Assembly (NCBI RefSeq): GCF_031877795.1
Contig: NC_133954.1
Span: forward strand, 6,353,256 to 6,417,255
Source: Strix aluco
Taxonomy: Eukaryota; Chordata; Aves; Strigiformes; Strigidae
Length of the DNA stretch: 64,000 bases
Reading direction: 5' to 3'
Under the pieces are notes generated by a model. The model was not told where the DNA came from, ran no database searches, and saw nothing but the letters and a program-made list of their open reading frames with translations. Of the stretch, positions 26,801-39,500 are shown one piece after another (the first letter of the stretch is position 1; each line of letters starts with the position of its first letter). Both the position numbers and the translations under genes were made by a program.

Positions 26801-29800
26801 TTTGTGAACAGTTACTTTTGTTTGCCCTTCTTCTGCAATGTGAAAGGGTGAGTATGGGCTTGGCTTTGGGGGTGTCCTTACAAAGACGAGCAGAAAAGTC
26901 AGGAGTCCTTATCAAGAAAGTCTCTGGAGGAATATGGCTCGCACGCCGATATCCCCATGAGCTAATACCACAAAAAGAATCTTGAAGCAAGTAGTATGTG
27001 AACTTTTCTGGCATAAGTTGTGCAGGAAGTCAGACTGAAAAATTAATATGGTCATTTTTTTTGCTTTAAATCTGTTTCTTGCATGATCTTTGTCAGCTGG
27101 CCCTTGATTTCTTGCATTTATATTGTTACCGATCCTTTTTTCCAGTGCTTTGAAAACACTTGGCTATGAGGTAAATGAGCTTTAAGTAAAGCTTCCACAC
27201 ATGCGGGTTGAAGTAAAACAGCTGTTCGATAGCATCCAACAGAATTTCGCAATAATTTAACACAGGAAGAGCACAATGTCTTGTTCAGCATTATACTGTG
27301 GCAAAAATGTGGGTCATCCAAAATGGCTGGGCTGGAATTTTGCCCCAGCACCTCAGGTAAGCATCCCACTACAGTCAGGCTGTTGTGGGATTGTTAGGGA
27401 CCAGCAGGAATCAGGACTTTATATTTTTGTTAGGTGAAAGAGCATTTCCAGCCCTAGCAGCCTTTCGTATCCCTACTAGTACACAGAAAAAGTGACAATT
27501 CAGGAAGGAGTGTGCCAGGGCATGAATCAATAACACTTCTTCCTCTGACTTTAGCAGTCACTGAGTTCTATGCAAATAGTGAACTGACTTGACCCTGCTT
27601 ACTTTGAGCTACGGTGAGGTCATGGCACAAACTCACTGCTCTAGTCTAATATCAGACATTAAAATTTCTTTCAGCTTGGAGTTTAAGGACAAGGCTTCCT
27701 AAAAGGAGAAAATCCTTGTAGTTGAGGTAAAGGTGATATTTTTATATATTGCTCTTTGTGCTTCAGGGATAGATCCTACTAAAAATATACATATGACCAA
27801 CTTGTGGTTCTTTGTTAAAGCCATTTTTGTCTATGTTTGGCTGAGGCTACATATTTTCCCAGGTGTTTGTGGTTCATTTTACTATGTCCCTTCAGATATC
27901 TTCTAAACACTTGTGTACTTTTCAGAAAGACTGATAAATAAACTGCAGTTCAGATAATAGTACTAATCTCCAATTTCAAGATGCCTGCTTTTTCTCATAA
28001 CCTTACTCTGACTAGATGTTGGAGAGAGGTTATCCATTCTCACATACAGTGGGAGAATCGTTTGCATTCAGTAAGGCACTTGTTGCTGTGCAAAGATGGC
28101 TAAGGAGTTGCATGTTACTAAAATACAGTTGGGATCTCTGGCCGTGGATGTTAGTGCCTCTAGGTGATTACAAGAATAGGATGCTATAATTAGCTCTTAT
28201 TTCCCAGGACAGAGAACTCATCACATTGATGAGAATTCAGGAAGCCAGTGGGATTCGTAACTTCCCATGGAAAAACTAGTTCCCCTAGAACTGTACTTGA
28301 TCTGAAATCTCTGAAGGTGTGTGGAAATAATTCTGTGGGTGACCTGAATTTCATTAGATCATGGCTGTATAAGAGTTCTTCCAGCTTTCTGTAATCTTGC
28401 TACTGGAATGTATCCACTTGGTGTGAAAATGATAAAGTTTGCTACTAAAGTTAATTTTTATCATCTTTAGTCCATCCGCCTTAGCTCTTCACTATTACTT
28501 CTGTTGATTCCCCTCTTTTGTTTTAATTTCATAAATGTGTGATGCTCTAACATGCCCAGAACTATGGAAAACAAAGTGCTGTAGACTGGGCTCTAGCAAT
28601 ACTTCTGTAAAACATGCTGTCCTGTAATCTTGGTGTATTGCGCAAATGCTAATTGAGCTTTCTGCCGGGCCTGTACAGTTGACTAATGTTTCTGTTTCTC
28701 CATCTGAAAAAAGGGGTAGCACGTTGGACAGGAGCTCTTCAGCTCCAGGCAGCTGTCATAGAATTCCTTAGAAGTTGTAAGTGCTTGACACTTAGTGTCA
28801 TGAGGCTCCAAATTAATTGTTCCAGTGAACTGAACAAGTTAGAGATGGAAGTAAAACCTGGATTTCTTCATTCCAGTCTCCTTCAAAGAGGCCTTTTCTG
28901 TTGCCAGCTTCCTTTAACTCCTCCCAAGAGACAGTTAGTTTCCTTTTCTATCTCTTTTCCCTTTTTTAGTCCTAATAAAGTGACTGTGAGGAGGCAGCTG
29001 AGTGTTTATGTGGGGTGGCACAATTTAAATAAAGGTGATTTTCAGTCAATAGCCTTACTTACTAAAGTGGATTGCTGAATAGGTATCTGCAGTGATCCCT
29101 TACTGTCTGAACTGATTGAGACCTGATTCGACTACTGGTGACATTTTTGTTTGTGTTCACAGAGGAATATGAGGTGAATGCTAAGAGATACTGGGATGAC
29201 TTTTATAAAATCCATGAAAATGGCTTCTTCAAGGACAGGCACTGGCTGTTCACTGAATTTCCTGAGCTGGCACCTAACAGGAACCCAAGCCAAAATGGGG
29301 ATTCTGTGCATGAATTTGGTAACAAAGAAGAATCCAACAATGAAGGGCTGGGAAGCTGTGAAAATGGACATTGTTCATTGGAAACCAGGGCAGAGAATCA
29401 GTTAAACCTGATAAAAATCACACCTAAGATCTGCACAAAGGACTTGGCTGCACAGAAGTATAGTGAGCTGAATCACAGTGATGGAGATTACCCGGGATCA
29501 TCTGCATCTTACCGTATATTAGAGGTAATAGCTGTAAAACAGTGTCAGACATCAAACAGTCCCTTGTATCAGTGGTAGTGTGAGTGGGACATATCATGGG
29601 CGAACAGCAAGTGAATGGGATGATTGCTTAAGTCAGTAAAATGCCAAAAACAGAGGGCAACTTAGAACTGAATTAAATCTGTTGGGATTCTTTTGGTTCA
29701 GACTGTGAACTGGCAGAGGCCGTTCCGAGTTTAAAAGACAAACTATTGCTATCGGATGTTGAAATAAGCATTTCAAAGTAATCTTTTGAAGAAGCTGATT

Positions 29801-32800
29801 CTTTTACTTGTCTGTATAAAGCTTTGCCTTGTCATTTATGTTTTGCATGTTTGTGCTGACTCTTGTTTGCCTTGGGAGTTGTGAAACAAAACAACGAAAC
29901 CAAGAATGTAAAGATGCTGTTTGGTTTGTTCCTTATGGCCTGTGTAATAACAGGGAATCTCAGACTGATACAGGGTTTGTCTCAGAAAAGTCTGTAGAAC
30001 TTCTAAATATTAGACTCCTGACAGCTGGTAACAACCTTTTTCTCTGCCACCTCTAGTTCACTGTAGATATTGCTGTTTTTGTTGAATGCTTCATGTTCTA
30101 TGGAAGTTCCGCCTCTTCCAGGGAGAGTCAATATGAACTGTCCTTTTGATTTTTTTATTTAATCTGAGGCTTTGAAACTTCCTCAGACTTTGATGTTGTT
30201 GGGTCATTGTGGCTTTCATGTCTCACCTGAGTACTTTCAGTAATATCTGTTACTGCAAGGCATCAGTGGTGTTTTCTGCTCAGTCTACTTCAATTTTATG
30301 GATTCCATAAACATTGAGAGGCAAATTCCCCAAACCCAGTTGTGTGAACCATCTTCTCTTCAAATGGGAACAAACAGAATTAATAATAAGGCAGAATCAT
30401 TGTAGACCTAGTTGTAACTTGAAGAAGAGCCGTCTAGTGAAGGAAACTCTGAAACAGCAGGATGTGATTATAGTAAAGCAAATTTCTTTCTCCATTGCTC
30501 TGATTTTCTATGGAAGTGAATGCAACTAATCCATGGCCTTTGCCAGTGCTTCAGTGACTCACACTGGTTGTTATGCTTGGGATTCCAGCAATAACAGTTT
30601 TCAAAAGAGTAACAATATATAGCTTGTTAGTAAGATTTCTATGAGAACTGGCTTAGTGGTTTCCCACAGATGCTTATATATAAGCCTGCTCCTCAGAGCC
30701 AAACGTACTCGGATCTTGCAGTAAGATTTGCAGATGATCGCTGCTAGGCTCAGTTGTTACTCATGAGTTGCTCTTTGTTCCGTGGCTGTAGAGAGATGAT
30801 CTGAAATTAGCTGCATGGGACATACGGAAGAAATTATTTTGACTATGTGTACATCTACTTTGTTTGGCAGGTTGGCTGTGGTGCTGGAAATACAGTCTTC
30901 CCGATTTTACAAACCAACAAGTAAGTAGTTCTCAGTAGGTTTTTACCTGCATGATATACCAGCCTCTGAAAAACAACTGGAAAAGTGTTGCATGTGTTCT
31001 TAGTTTAGACAATCTCAGAGGAAGGCCAGACCCAAATGGTACCTTTGCCATCTGCAATTTCAAATGATTGTGTTTTGAGCCTGGAAATCTTTGCTCTTAT
31101 AGAACGCAACCAATGAAACATGATGTGAGTTTACATGTCTCATTCTGAAAGCATTTTGGTATGGGCCTTAGTGCCTCTCCTTTTGCAGAAGGAAAAGTAA
31201 GTAGTCAGTTCCATATGAGAATAACTGAGGCATAAAGGAGCAACGTGATCCACCAGATTTTGCACAAGGCATTATTGACAGACTAAAGACCAGGATTTCT
31301 GGCTCCCAATTCTGTGCTCTATGCGTTTGAGACACTTCTTAATTCCTGTGGAGCACCTTTATATAAATGTTAATAGTTTCTTTTATTTATTTCAGTGATC
31401 CAGGCCTTTTTGTTTATTGTTGTGATTTTTCTACAACAGCTGTGGATCTTGTCCAGGTAAACTCAGTGGTGACTTACGAAGGTAGGAAGTACATGGTGCC
31501 AATAGCACGTTAACACAAATATGTCACAGCTGCCGCCAGCTGCCTAGCTGTGTTGGCAGCTTTCTTTTTTTAGCTAGCCCCAGTGCTGACCCTTGTCCTG
31601 GTAAATCAGGTAAAACGAGCCATCAAAGATTGTAGAAATGAGGGAAGTTGGAGTTCTCAGAATGTCACATTGGCAGCAGACAAGTCAGCCAGATTTTCTT
31701 TCCCCTGTGGTTGGCAGTACTTTTCTAAATCCAGTGCTCTTTAGCTGAGTAACTGCTGAACCCTGAAGACATTCAGGCTATTTTTTTAACAGGAACTGAA
31801 GCTGGTTTTGGTTTGTGTGTGTGTGTTACTGTCACTGCAGTTCTGGGAACGTGGTCTGATTGCTTCTGCACAGACAGCTGAGGAGAGATGCAGTTGTCTG
31901 TGGAGCAGGAGGCTGGAATTTAGTTGAAGGACAAATACTGCTAACAGATTTCAGGTCAGAATAGAACTGAGAATACATGAAGTATCAAATGTAATCAGTC
32001 ACTTCAGGAGATGAGGTGGGGAGCACAGCAGCAGAGGCAGCATGCCATTTCATCCTCTTAAGGTGACACAAGCACTGTTTGTAGAGGCTACTGCAATCCA
32101 CAGCAGCAGCTTTAGTAAAATATACAACTTCTTTGGGAAGTCTGAATGTGATCTTTAAGAGCGTAACTTTAGGCAGACAGGTTTGATTTTTGGGGTATAG
32201 GGAGTAGTTTGCTTGTAGTTGAAATGAATATTGATTTCAGTGATGCAGAGAGGAGCCCTGATGCTCTCACTTTGGTAAAGATTTCCTGCCTAACAGTGTA
32301 AATCCCTCACTTCTTACCACTATTAGTGGAAAATTGGACTTTAAAATTGCAGTAATCCCTCAGTGCGGTTTTGGGGTTTTGGCAGTGCTGATTGTCTGAA
32401 TGTAACAAATCCAAAGCTCTTTGTAAATCTCCCATGTGTACTTATTTTTCTCATTTCACTCCTGTTACTTGTCTGACCAGGGAACCTGTCTGACCCTATC
32501 TCCTTAGTCCAGTGAGGCTGACACAGATCTCCGGACACACCACTTCATTATGTGAAAGTTAAGATGCTCCCGTGTCCAGATAATATTGAGAGCTAATGCT
32601 CTAATTTCTCTCCTCTTAAATACAGAACAATGCAGAATATGATTCTTCTCGCTGCTTTGCGTTTGTGCATGACCTGTGCAATGACCAAAGTCCTTTCCCA
32701 ATGCCAGACGAGAGTCTTGACGTTGTTATTCTTATCTTTGTCCTCTCAGCGATTCTCCCAGAGAAGTAAGTTTTAATAATTCCTGCTGGCTGCAGAAGAT

Positions 32801-35413
32801 AATGCATATAGAGCTGGAGTTCTTTAATAATTGGTCCCCTCATATCAAGGAACATTAAAGTTTGTTCTGTGTCCAGTCCAGGTTTCCATTAAGCCTCTGA
32901 AAATGAAATTTGCAGGTACTTTCTGTTGTAACAAATTCTGGCATAGGATAGGTGTGATTTTGAAGTGCTAAGTGGCTGTAGATGACATGTTGCTGCAGTC
33001 ACAGTTGCTCACCTGTTCTGAACCCCAGCCCCACTGAGCACTCAGCACCCATTTGTGGAAAGTATGCGGCTAGATTTTATGGCTGAAAGATGAACTTCTC
33101 ATGTGGAAGGTAGCAAGAAGGGAGGGGACAGGTTCAGAAAACAGTTAAGAAAAGTGCTGTGATCTTAGTGTGACTGCGTTACAACCTACACTAATCTGTT
33201 TTTTGTTCCCTTTGGTTTTATTTCACAGCATTTTTCTTCAAGTTCCCTTACTACTTGATTTACAGAAACCAGTGGAAATACTTTTGTAATTAGTAAGAGA
33301 GAGCAGTTAATCCCTGCTGTGGCAGGCTAAGTTGTTGTAGGAAAAAAAGCAGAATCGGGGAGTGTCAGAAATAAGGCAGCCAAATAAAATCAACCCACCT
33401 AAATCTGAGAGAGCTCAGAAAAGTGCTAGCTTTTGGTAGCTCTTTATATGAAGTTGAAACATATGTAAGACTTTATACCTTCTTTTTGGAAAGTAGGCTA
33501 AGGAGACAAGCATCATTTTGCAGGATGTTGAATATTTCTGTTTTGTTCTTTCCTCAGGATGCAATGCATCGTTAACAGACTGAGTCGCCTTCTGAAACCA
33601 GGAGGAATGATTTTATTACGAGATTATGGCCGTTACGATCTGGCCCAGCTTCGGTTTAAGAAAGGTATTTTCTTTTCCCCTGGGGAGTCTTGCCAGATCA
33701 CTAATAGGTGATGCTTCTCTGGAGTAGTGTCTACCCTGTTTAGGAGGCAGCTCATTAATTCCCCTTAAGCACAGCATGTGCTGGGAGAAGTGCTTCTTGT
33801 TGGATGACAGTTGTTGATTTTTAAATGATACCTGGTAACTGTTTAAATCCCTCTTGCCCTTAGGTCAATGTCTGTCTGATAACTTCTATGTGAGAGGTGA
33901 TGGCACCAGAGTCTACTTCTTCACACAAGGTAAGAGGCTAGAAAAATCCCTCTGACTGTCCTCACCTCTTTTTGTCCCTGTGCCCTCAAGTTTTGCCACT
34001 AGCTCTTTCCAGCCTGTCTATCTTGGAGCAGTGTGGAATGTTAAATGTCTCCCAGTTGCATGGGACCTGGGCTTGTCCCTTGTGAATGCGAATATGGCAC
34101 GGTGAATTCCTTAGTGGAAAATCCTGTTAGAGAAAGACTGGTGTGTGCTTGCTACACTGGGAGGGGCTCTTCTTGAATCTTATTGCCTGCGGAGGATGGA
34201 GTGAGGTGGACACCACTCGAAGGAACTTTACTGTTTTCCTAGGAGGAAATAAGAAGGGCGTGGTTCAGCACAGAGCTGAGGCAGCCGCTCCAGTTCTGCT
34301 GCTGCTCAGTGTTCAGCGGGGCTCGTCCTGTCCCTGCTCATCACCCACTGCACCTCTGGTTGCTTCCACCCCCCGCATGGTCAGTTTTAGAGCAGTGGCA
34401 CAGCTGCAACAAACTATTCCCTTCCTCACCGCACAAGTCTTGTTTGTCACAACAAAATTAATGTTTAATGCGTGTTTGGCAAACGCTTCACGATGGCAAG
34501 CATCTGATAAAAGAGCGCAAGCTGGGGCCTGTTAGCCCTTTCCTACAGAAGCTCTGTGCAACCACGTGCTCCCAGGCTGCAGCTGAACGAGCTCTCTGCT
34601 GCTCGGCGGGACAGGGTCTGGCTTTGCCCAGGGCCAGTGTGCTGGGGCACTATGATACTTATTTGCTTGGTCAGGAATACCTGCCAGTGTAAGTGTTGCA
34701 CCCTGGAGGGCTCTGAGTGCTTTGATTGAGCCCCAACAGGGTGTGGTTTTTAAAGGATTTTTTTCCCAAACTTAATCGTAATGAATCCTGTTCCCCTCTA
34801 GCCTATGAAGCATAGATCTTATTGCCACCATTTAAAAGCATAGATCCCATCCCGTTCTTTGCTCTTGCAGAGTCTGAAATTCCTCTGGAGAGAGGGGGGA
34901 GGGGGAAGGAATGGATCTGTCCCTACTTGCCAGAAGATTCTGCCTTAATCAGTTACTAGAGGCCATACCCCTGTCTGAAACTGCTGCTGTTTTCTCTTTG
35001 TCAAGTCTCTGTTATTCTAGTTGTCCTCCAAATAATTATTGCCTTCCTTGGTAGAAGGTAAGCTCAAGGGAAACCAGAGAACTGTGATCTTAATACCCCA
35101 GAGTACAGTAGTTAAGTCCTGTCTGATCTTTATGTTTCCCTGCCAGAGTGAGACCATGAGTTTCCTCTGGCCCATCTTTCAACATAATTTAGCCCTCGGT
35201 CTGAGCAGGTATCAGTTAATGAAAGCTATGGCGTCCTCAGACTCCTTCTCTCTGCTTCCAGATGAGTTAGATGATCTCTTCACAACAGCTGGGCTGGAGA
35301 AAATCCAGAATCTGGTTGATCGGCGATTGCAAGTGAACCGTGGGAAACAAATGACGATGTATCGAGTCTGGATCCAGTGCAAATACCGCAAACCTGCCGC
35401 CCCTCCGCTGTGA
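23223..35413 (+). CDS. METTL2: METTL2, tRNA N3-methylcytidine methyltransferase
   Basis: A complete nine-exon gene: 23223-23311, 25136-25227, 29163-29524, 30871-30920, 31396-31456, 32626-32765, 33558-33664, 33864-33929, 35262-35413. Every border is GT-AG with matching phase. The sum is 1119 nt, 372 residues plus stop; human METTL2A is about 378. The protein places m3C at position 32 of tRNA-Thr and, with DALRD3, some tRNA-Arg in the cytosol, using S-adenosylmethionine. Visible features: N-terminal [13 protein letters not shown], the substrate-side block [23 protein letters not shown] motif [49 protein letters not shown], and the C-terminal [24 protein letters not shown]8 would have a mitochondrial leader, which is absent. 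The middle of exon 3 is poorly conserved. Single copy here, unlike the human METTL2A/B pair. Confidence 0.97.
23312..25135 (+). other. METTL2: METTL2 intron 1
   Basis: A 1.8-kb intron. The first ~500 bases belong to the CpG island; the rest is AT-rich with no recognised element. Confidence 0.85.
25136..25227 (+). CDS. METTL2: METTL2 exon 2
   Basis: A 92-nt exon encoding [20 protein letters not shown] and [10 protein letters not shown], matching human DNVEWSEEQ and KVQENS. Acceptor cacaacag, donor gtactt, which is weaker than consensus. Confidence 0.93.
25228..29162 (+). other. METTL2: METTL2 intron 2
   Basis: The largest METTL2 intron, 3.9 kb, AT-rich. I see no CR1, RNA gene or supported exon. 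A 64-codon frame at 26566-26760 with a hydrophobic start has no splice or homology support. Confidence 0.8.
29163..29524 (+). CDS. METTL2: METTL2 exon 3
   Basis: The largest exon (362 nt). It opens with [38 protein letters not shown], then a variable acidic and Asn-rich stretch, and closes with [12 protein letters not shown] just before SAM motif I. Donor gtaata. Confidence 0.95.
29525..30870 (+). other. METTL2: METTL2 intron 3
   Basis: A 1.3-kb AT-rich intron with acceptor tttggcag. Nothing recognised inside. Confidence 0.85.
30871..30920 (+). CDS. METTL2: METTL2 exon 4, SAM motif I
   Basis: A 50-nt exon encoding [16 protein letters not shown], the glycine-rich SAM-binding loop, ending in a split Asn codon at consensus donor gtaagt. 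Confidence 0.96.
31396..31456 (+). CDS. METTL2: METTL2 exon 5
   Basis: A 61-nt exon encoding [20 protein letters not shown], including the acidic Asp after the second strand that contacts the SAM ribose in this fold. Confidence 0.96.
31457..32625 (+). other. METTL2: METTL2 intron 5
   Basis: A 1.2-kb intron. Contains a short GT run (31817-31830). No recognised repeat family or RNA. Confidence 0.85.
32626..32765 (+). CDS. METTL2: METTL2 exon 6
   Basis: A 140-nt exon encoding [20 protein letters not shown] through [17 protein letters not shown], the motif III/IV region of the Rossmann methyltransferase core. Donor gtaagt. Confidence 0.96.
32766..33557 (+). other. METTL2: METTL2 intron 6
   Basis: A 792-nt intron, AT-rich, with acceptor tcctcag. 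Nothing recognised. Confidence 0.85.
33558..33664 (+). CDS. METTL2: METTL2 exon 7
   Basis: A 107-nt exon encoding [20 protein letters not shown] and [15 protein letters not shown]. The LLKPGG and RDYGRYD blocks are hallmarks of the METTL2/6/8 family. Confidence 0.96.
33864..33929 (+). CDS. METTL2: METTL2 exon 8
   Basis: A 66-nt exon encoding [22 protein letters not shown], conserved with human. Donor gtaaga, phase 1. Confidence 0.96.
33930..35261 (+). other. METTL2: METTL2 intron 8
   Basis: A 1.3-kb intron with acceptor gcttccag. A 130-codon frame at 34143-34535 has no homology or splice support. No repeat recognised. Confidence 0.85.
35262..35413 (+). CDS. METTL2: METTL2 exon 9, C-terminus
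   Basis: Encodes [50 protein letters not shown] and stop TGA at 35411-35413. The [10 protein letters not shown] block is nearly invariant in METTL2. Confidence 0.97.
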
Positions 35414-36515
35414 GGAGACCAGAAGCGCTTTCTGGGTTGGAGCCTCCTCACAGCCGTGGGCAGTGTCTCCTCCTGGTGAGATGTGGCTTTATGGAGTTCA
35501 GCGCACACAGGACCTCAGTGCCTTTTACAGTGCCTAGCATCACTTCAAGTGAGTTTTGCTAAGGACGAATGCCCTAAGAGGAGACCAAGCAGTATTTTAG
35601 ATGTCTTGCTACTGGTCTGAATTTTTAAAATTATTTATGGTTTTAACAACTTAAGAAATGGTCATGCTGTCTTACAGCAGCTGAGCAAGTTGAGTAGCGA
35701 GTCACTCTTACTCTGGATTTCCACATGAAACAGAAGGAAAGCTTCGACCTTACCACTGTGTTGTGTACTCTTGTCTTGGGAACAAAAAGCTTACAAAGGT
35801 TAAATCTGCTCTTCTCTGCAACGGGTCACCAGGCCTAATACGAATCCCTTCACCAGCTTATCTCATGCATCTCTCTTCTAGTCATTCAGGTTTGTGCAAA
35901 TCCACAAGTTAAAATACATTGATCGAGGGCAGGAACTGAGAGCATCCTAGTTTCTCTGTGCCAGCTTCCCCATGGATGCCTCGTGGTGTGCAGATAACCT
36001 GTGGCGAAAGCAGATTATGCTGCCTTGACCTGGCTGGGCACAAGGATGTTCATCTGGGCAGCTAGCACGCTATGGCTCAGGTGCTATCAGTTCATATCAG
36101 GTAGGGTTCAGGTTTTCAAAGATTTGGGGCTGATGCCAGTTTTGGGGCACCTCCAGAGTGCAGAGTATCACAAGCAGCTCACAGGACCAGGGTTTACACA
36201 GAATTACCTGCTTTTTCTGCTTGAACGGTGAGAGACTGTTCTTGCTGGCTGCAGCCCCCAGGTCACGAACTGCACTGCCCTGTCGTGGTGGTGTGCTAAA
36301 CCCAAGTAGACAAGACACCTGTCTTTGATAAGAAATCTGAAGAATGTCTACCACTCTTGTTTAATTTCTTAGAGGAAGCCAACATTGTGGCTTTCTGAAG
36401 GTATTTCCCCACCTTTGACAGAAAATATCTTTTATCTCAGCTTGTTTTCTTTTGTTATTTTTAGGGTGTGGTACAACAGGTATTAGAATAAATTTTGTGG
36501 TAATGCTTTTCAATG
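35414..36515 (+). other. METTL2: METTL2 3' UTR
   Basis: About 1.1 kb from the stop codon to the poly(A) region at 36487. No repeat or secondary ORF of interest. The end is inferred from the signal. Confidence 0.7.
36487..36492 (+). terminator. Poly(A) signal for METTL2
   Basis: AATAAA followed directly by the GT-rich stretch ttttgtggtaatgctttt. This is the first canonical hexamer with a downstream GT element after the stop codon. Confidence 0.75.
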
Positions 36516-39500
36516 CTGGTTTGATTAATATAAATCAGGCTTCCACAGAAACTCACATGCTTCTGTGCACCTGATCTGAAGGATTTGGGCCACCATTAAG
36601 TAACTACAGTTTTTTTCCTCTTCTGTTATAATGAGTGTCACTAGTGCCTGCTCTCGTCTCAAGACGGGAAAGCCTTGGCTGATATCTTCTTCCTTTTTTT
36701 AGTTCATGAAGCAACAAAGTCTATTGTGTGTGCACCACAACAGAGCAGTTCATGCTACACAAGGCATGTATATTTTGTTAGCTGGACACTTGTATTTGTA
36801 GCTTGCAGTTGCCCAAGAATAACTGTCAACTATAGAGACATGTAGGTTATGAAATAACTGCTGTCTTGAAACAGAGGAGAAAGGGTAAAAAGATGAGGAA
36901 ATGTCATTGCTAGCTTTGGAGAGTCTGCAGGAGTCCTGGGGAGTCAAACCAGGAGCACCCTGATTTGTAAAGCCTTGGAAGGGGCTGTAGCAATAGTCTC
37001 TGCTGGGCATGTGGCAGCATGATCAGTTTGTAGCTTCCCTGTCGCTGTGTCACCCTGCAGGTAGGAGTATGTCTGCTACCCGAAGGCTTCCGGGTCGGGA
37101 CATTTCAGCCCTTCCTGTGGAAAGGTGACCCAGCAAATCCATCCACACCACAAAGGCAGGCTGCAGTGCTGGGGTGGGAATGGAAATGCACCATTGCTTT
37201 TTTTATACATCTAGCTCTTTTACATAAGGGTGAAAGGGAAGCAAATAACTGGGAAGAGAATTCTTGTTCAGTTTGTTGTACTGTATTTTCTAAAGGGCTA
37301 AGAGACTTTACAGCGTCTGCAAATGGAATAGGAGGAGATGATGCTTCTTTCTCTCTAAGCACATTTGGCTTCTGCTGGGCACAAGCCTGACCCAACCCAG
37401 AAGCTGTGCAGTTGCTGCTGTGTTTTCATGCTAAACCTACAAAGTCTGATTCCCTGGCAAGGTTGGTACCTCAGGCAAGGTCTAGGCAAAACACGGCTCA
37501 AGGCATCTGGGAGCTGAGCAAGATCGTGTCTCCTCATCTTATCCAGGCAAAGAGTCAGGCTTAGCAAAAGAAGTCCTGTGAGTGTTCAGCGTGACGTGAG
37601 TCATGTAACCAGCTCCGTAGCTTTCAGTGAAAGACCTTCCATGAGTTACTGGTGCCTTAGGCAGTTCCCTGGGGTCCTTCCCTCTTGGTCCCCAGAGGGA
37701 GACCTCCTCCTGGGATAGCTTTATCTCCCTGGAAGAAAAATTATTGACTGGGGTAAACAAACAGCATAATTAGTGTGAATTAAAGTAATTTGAAAAATGT
37801 CTTATTAATCATCCAAAGGCTTGTAAGCAGCACAGGAAAATATGTTTTTAATTATAAGCATGATTTATTTAAAGTTGATGGACTCCCCTTTAAATTTAAA
37901 CTCCTGAATGGGAGAAAATGAAGGCTAGTAATTTATTTGTTTCTACTTTCAAGGCTACATCCCAGTTGCCTGCCTGGTTTTGACTTGGGCTTCATGCAAA
38001 AACTTGCAGCCCTGTGAGCCTGCAGCCATTGAAGTGGATCTCTGCCTTTCTTAATGCTCTCCATTCTGCTGGAGTATTTAAGCAATCACTCAACATGAAC
38101 CATGCTGGGCAGACATGCTTTTGTTTCCAGTCCTGTTGGTGGTGTTCAGAAAGCAACAAGTTAATGGCCTTGAATTGAGCCAGGCCTCCTACAGACAGAT
38201 ACTGTCTGAGCTTTCTTCATTAATCTCCACCAGCTCCCGTTCCCTCTGAAGCTGCTGCTCTCCTGCAACTCCAGGCCTTGCCTCCCACACAGCTCTGCTC
38301 AGGTACCTTGGTCCTGACTTGCAGCAGCTTCTGCCATTCCCACCTTGGGCCTGCTGAGCAGGCTGGGTTGCACAACGGCTTTCTAGCATGTTCAAAGGAA
38401 ATCTCCAAATTGACTTTTACAATATTGAAAAGCCAGGTTAAGTACCTTTATTTTTTGCTTTTTTTTCTCTTCCTTTTTTAGCACTGTAACATTAGCTTTA
38501 AAGCCATTCTGAATGTGTCTGCTCTGGTTTTGTTCCCAGCATTCCAGTCTTGTGGTCTGTGGCTTACAGGCAATGCCAACGTAGCTTGTTGAACCTCCCA
38601 AGCAGAAGAGTTGATTTCATAGCTCTTCAGAGGCACTGCCCCTGCAATTCTGGAGCCAGACATTGTTAAACTTCGGGAAGTCTGGTCCCGGCTTTTGCCA
38701 GAGGATGGTGGATTTCCTTGGAGGTTCATAGATTGTTTTGGCTGGAAGGGAACTTTATCATCACCTATTCTGACCCTTTCAATAACCCTTTCATGTAGGG
38801 ATTATGCCATCAAGCCTGTGACTTGGGCTGAGCCAGAACTAATCCTACAGAAAGGCTTTCAATCCAGCTGTGATGCTGAGGGCTCCAGAGAATGCAAAGA
38901 ACCCTTTGCCTCCCCAGGTACATCGTTTGTCTCGTGGCATCCTGGTTTCACAGACGGCTAGAAACTGGGAGGCAGGAAGGGAACGGGGGAGGGAAAGAGA
39001 GCAAGAGGCTGGGGAGTATTTTGAATACCATCACTTCAAAAATAAATAAATTGTAAATTCCACTGAAAATTGGAGCTTCCTCAGGATCTTCCTGACAGCA
39101 CAGGAAAGTGAGAAACAGCAGTCATCTGTAGTGATTTTTACTGTTCCAACAGTAATCATCAAATGCTTCTGACCGGAAGCGTGTGAGACCAGACACAATT
39201 GTCTTCTCTCCCAAATACTTCAGCTCCACCATTTCTAATTCTGTAGTTAGCTGCAGAGCTCCAGGATAAATGAGACCTGATTATTTTCAATAAAACAGAG
39301 GTGTGAGCAGAAGGAACCTCCGTGTATGCATGCCAGCGGCTTTTGGCACTGCATCACAACTAAAGCTGAAAGAGCTTCCTTTTGTTGTTGGCATTGGGAT
39401 GAGTCCCGGCTGGTCCCCAGTTGGATTCCCTACGGGAATCAGAGACACAAACTGTTTTTCCTGAGCACAAATGTAAGATGCAGAGGTTTCAGTGCTTAGA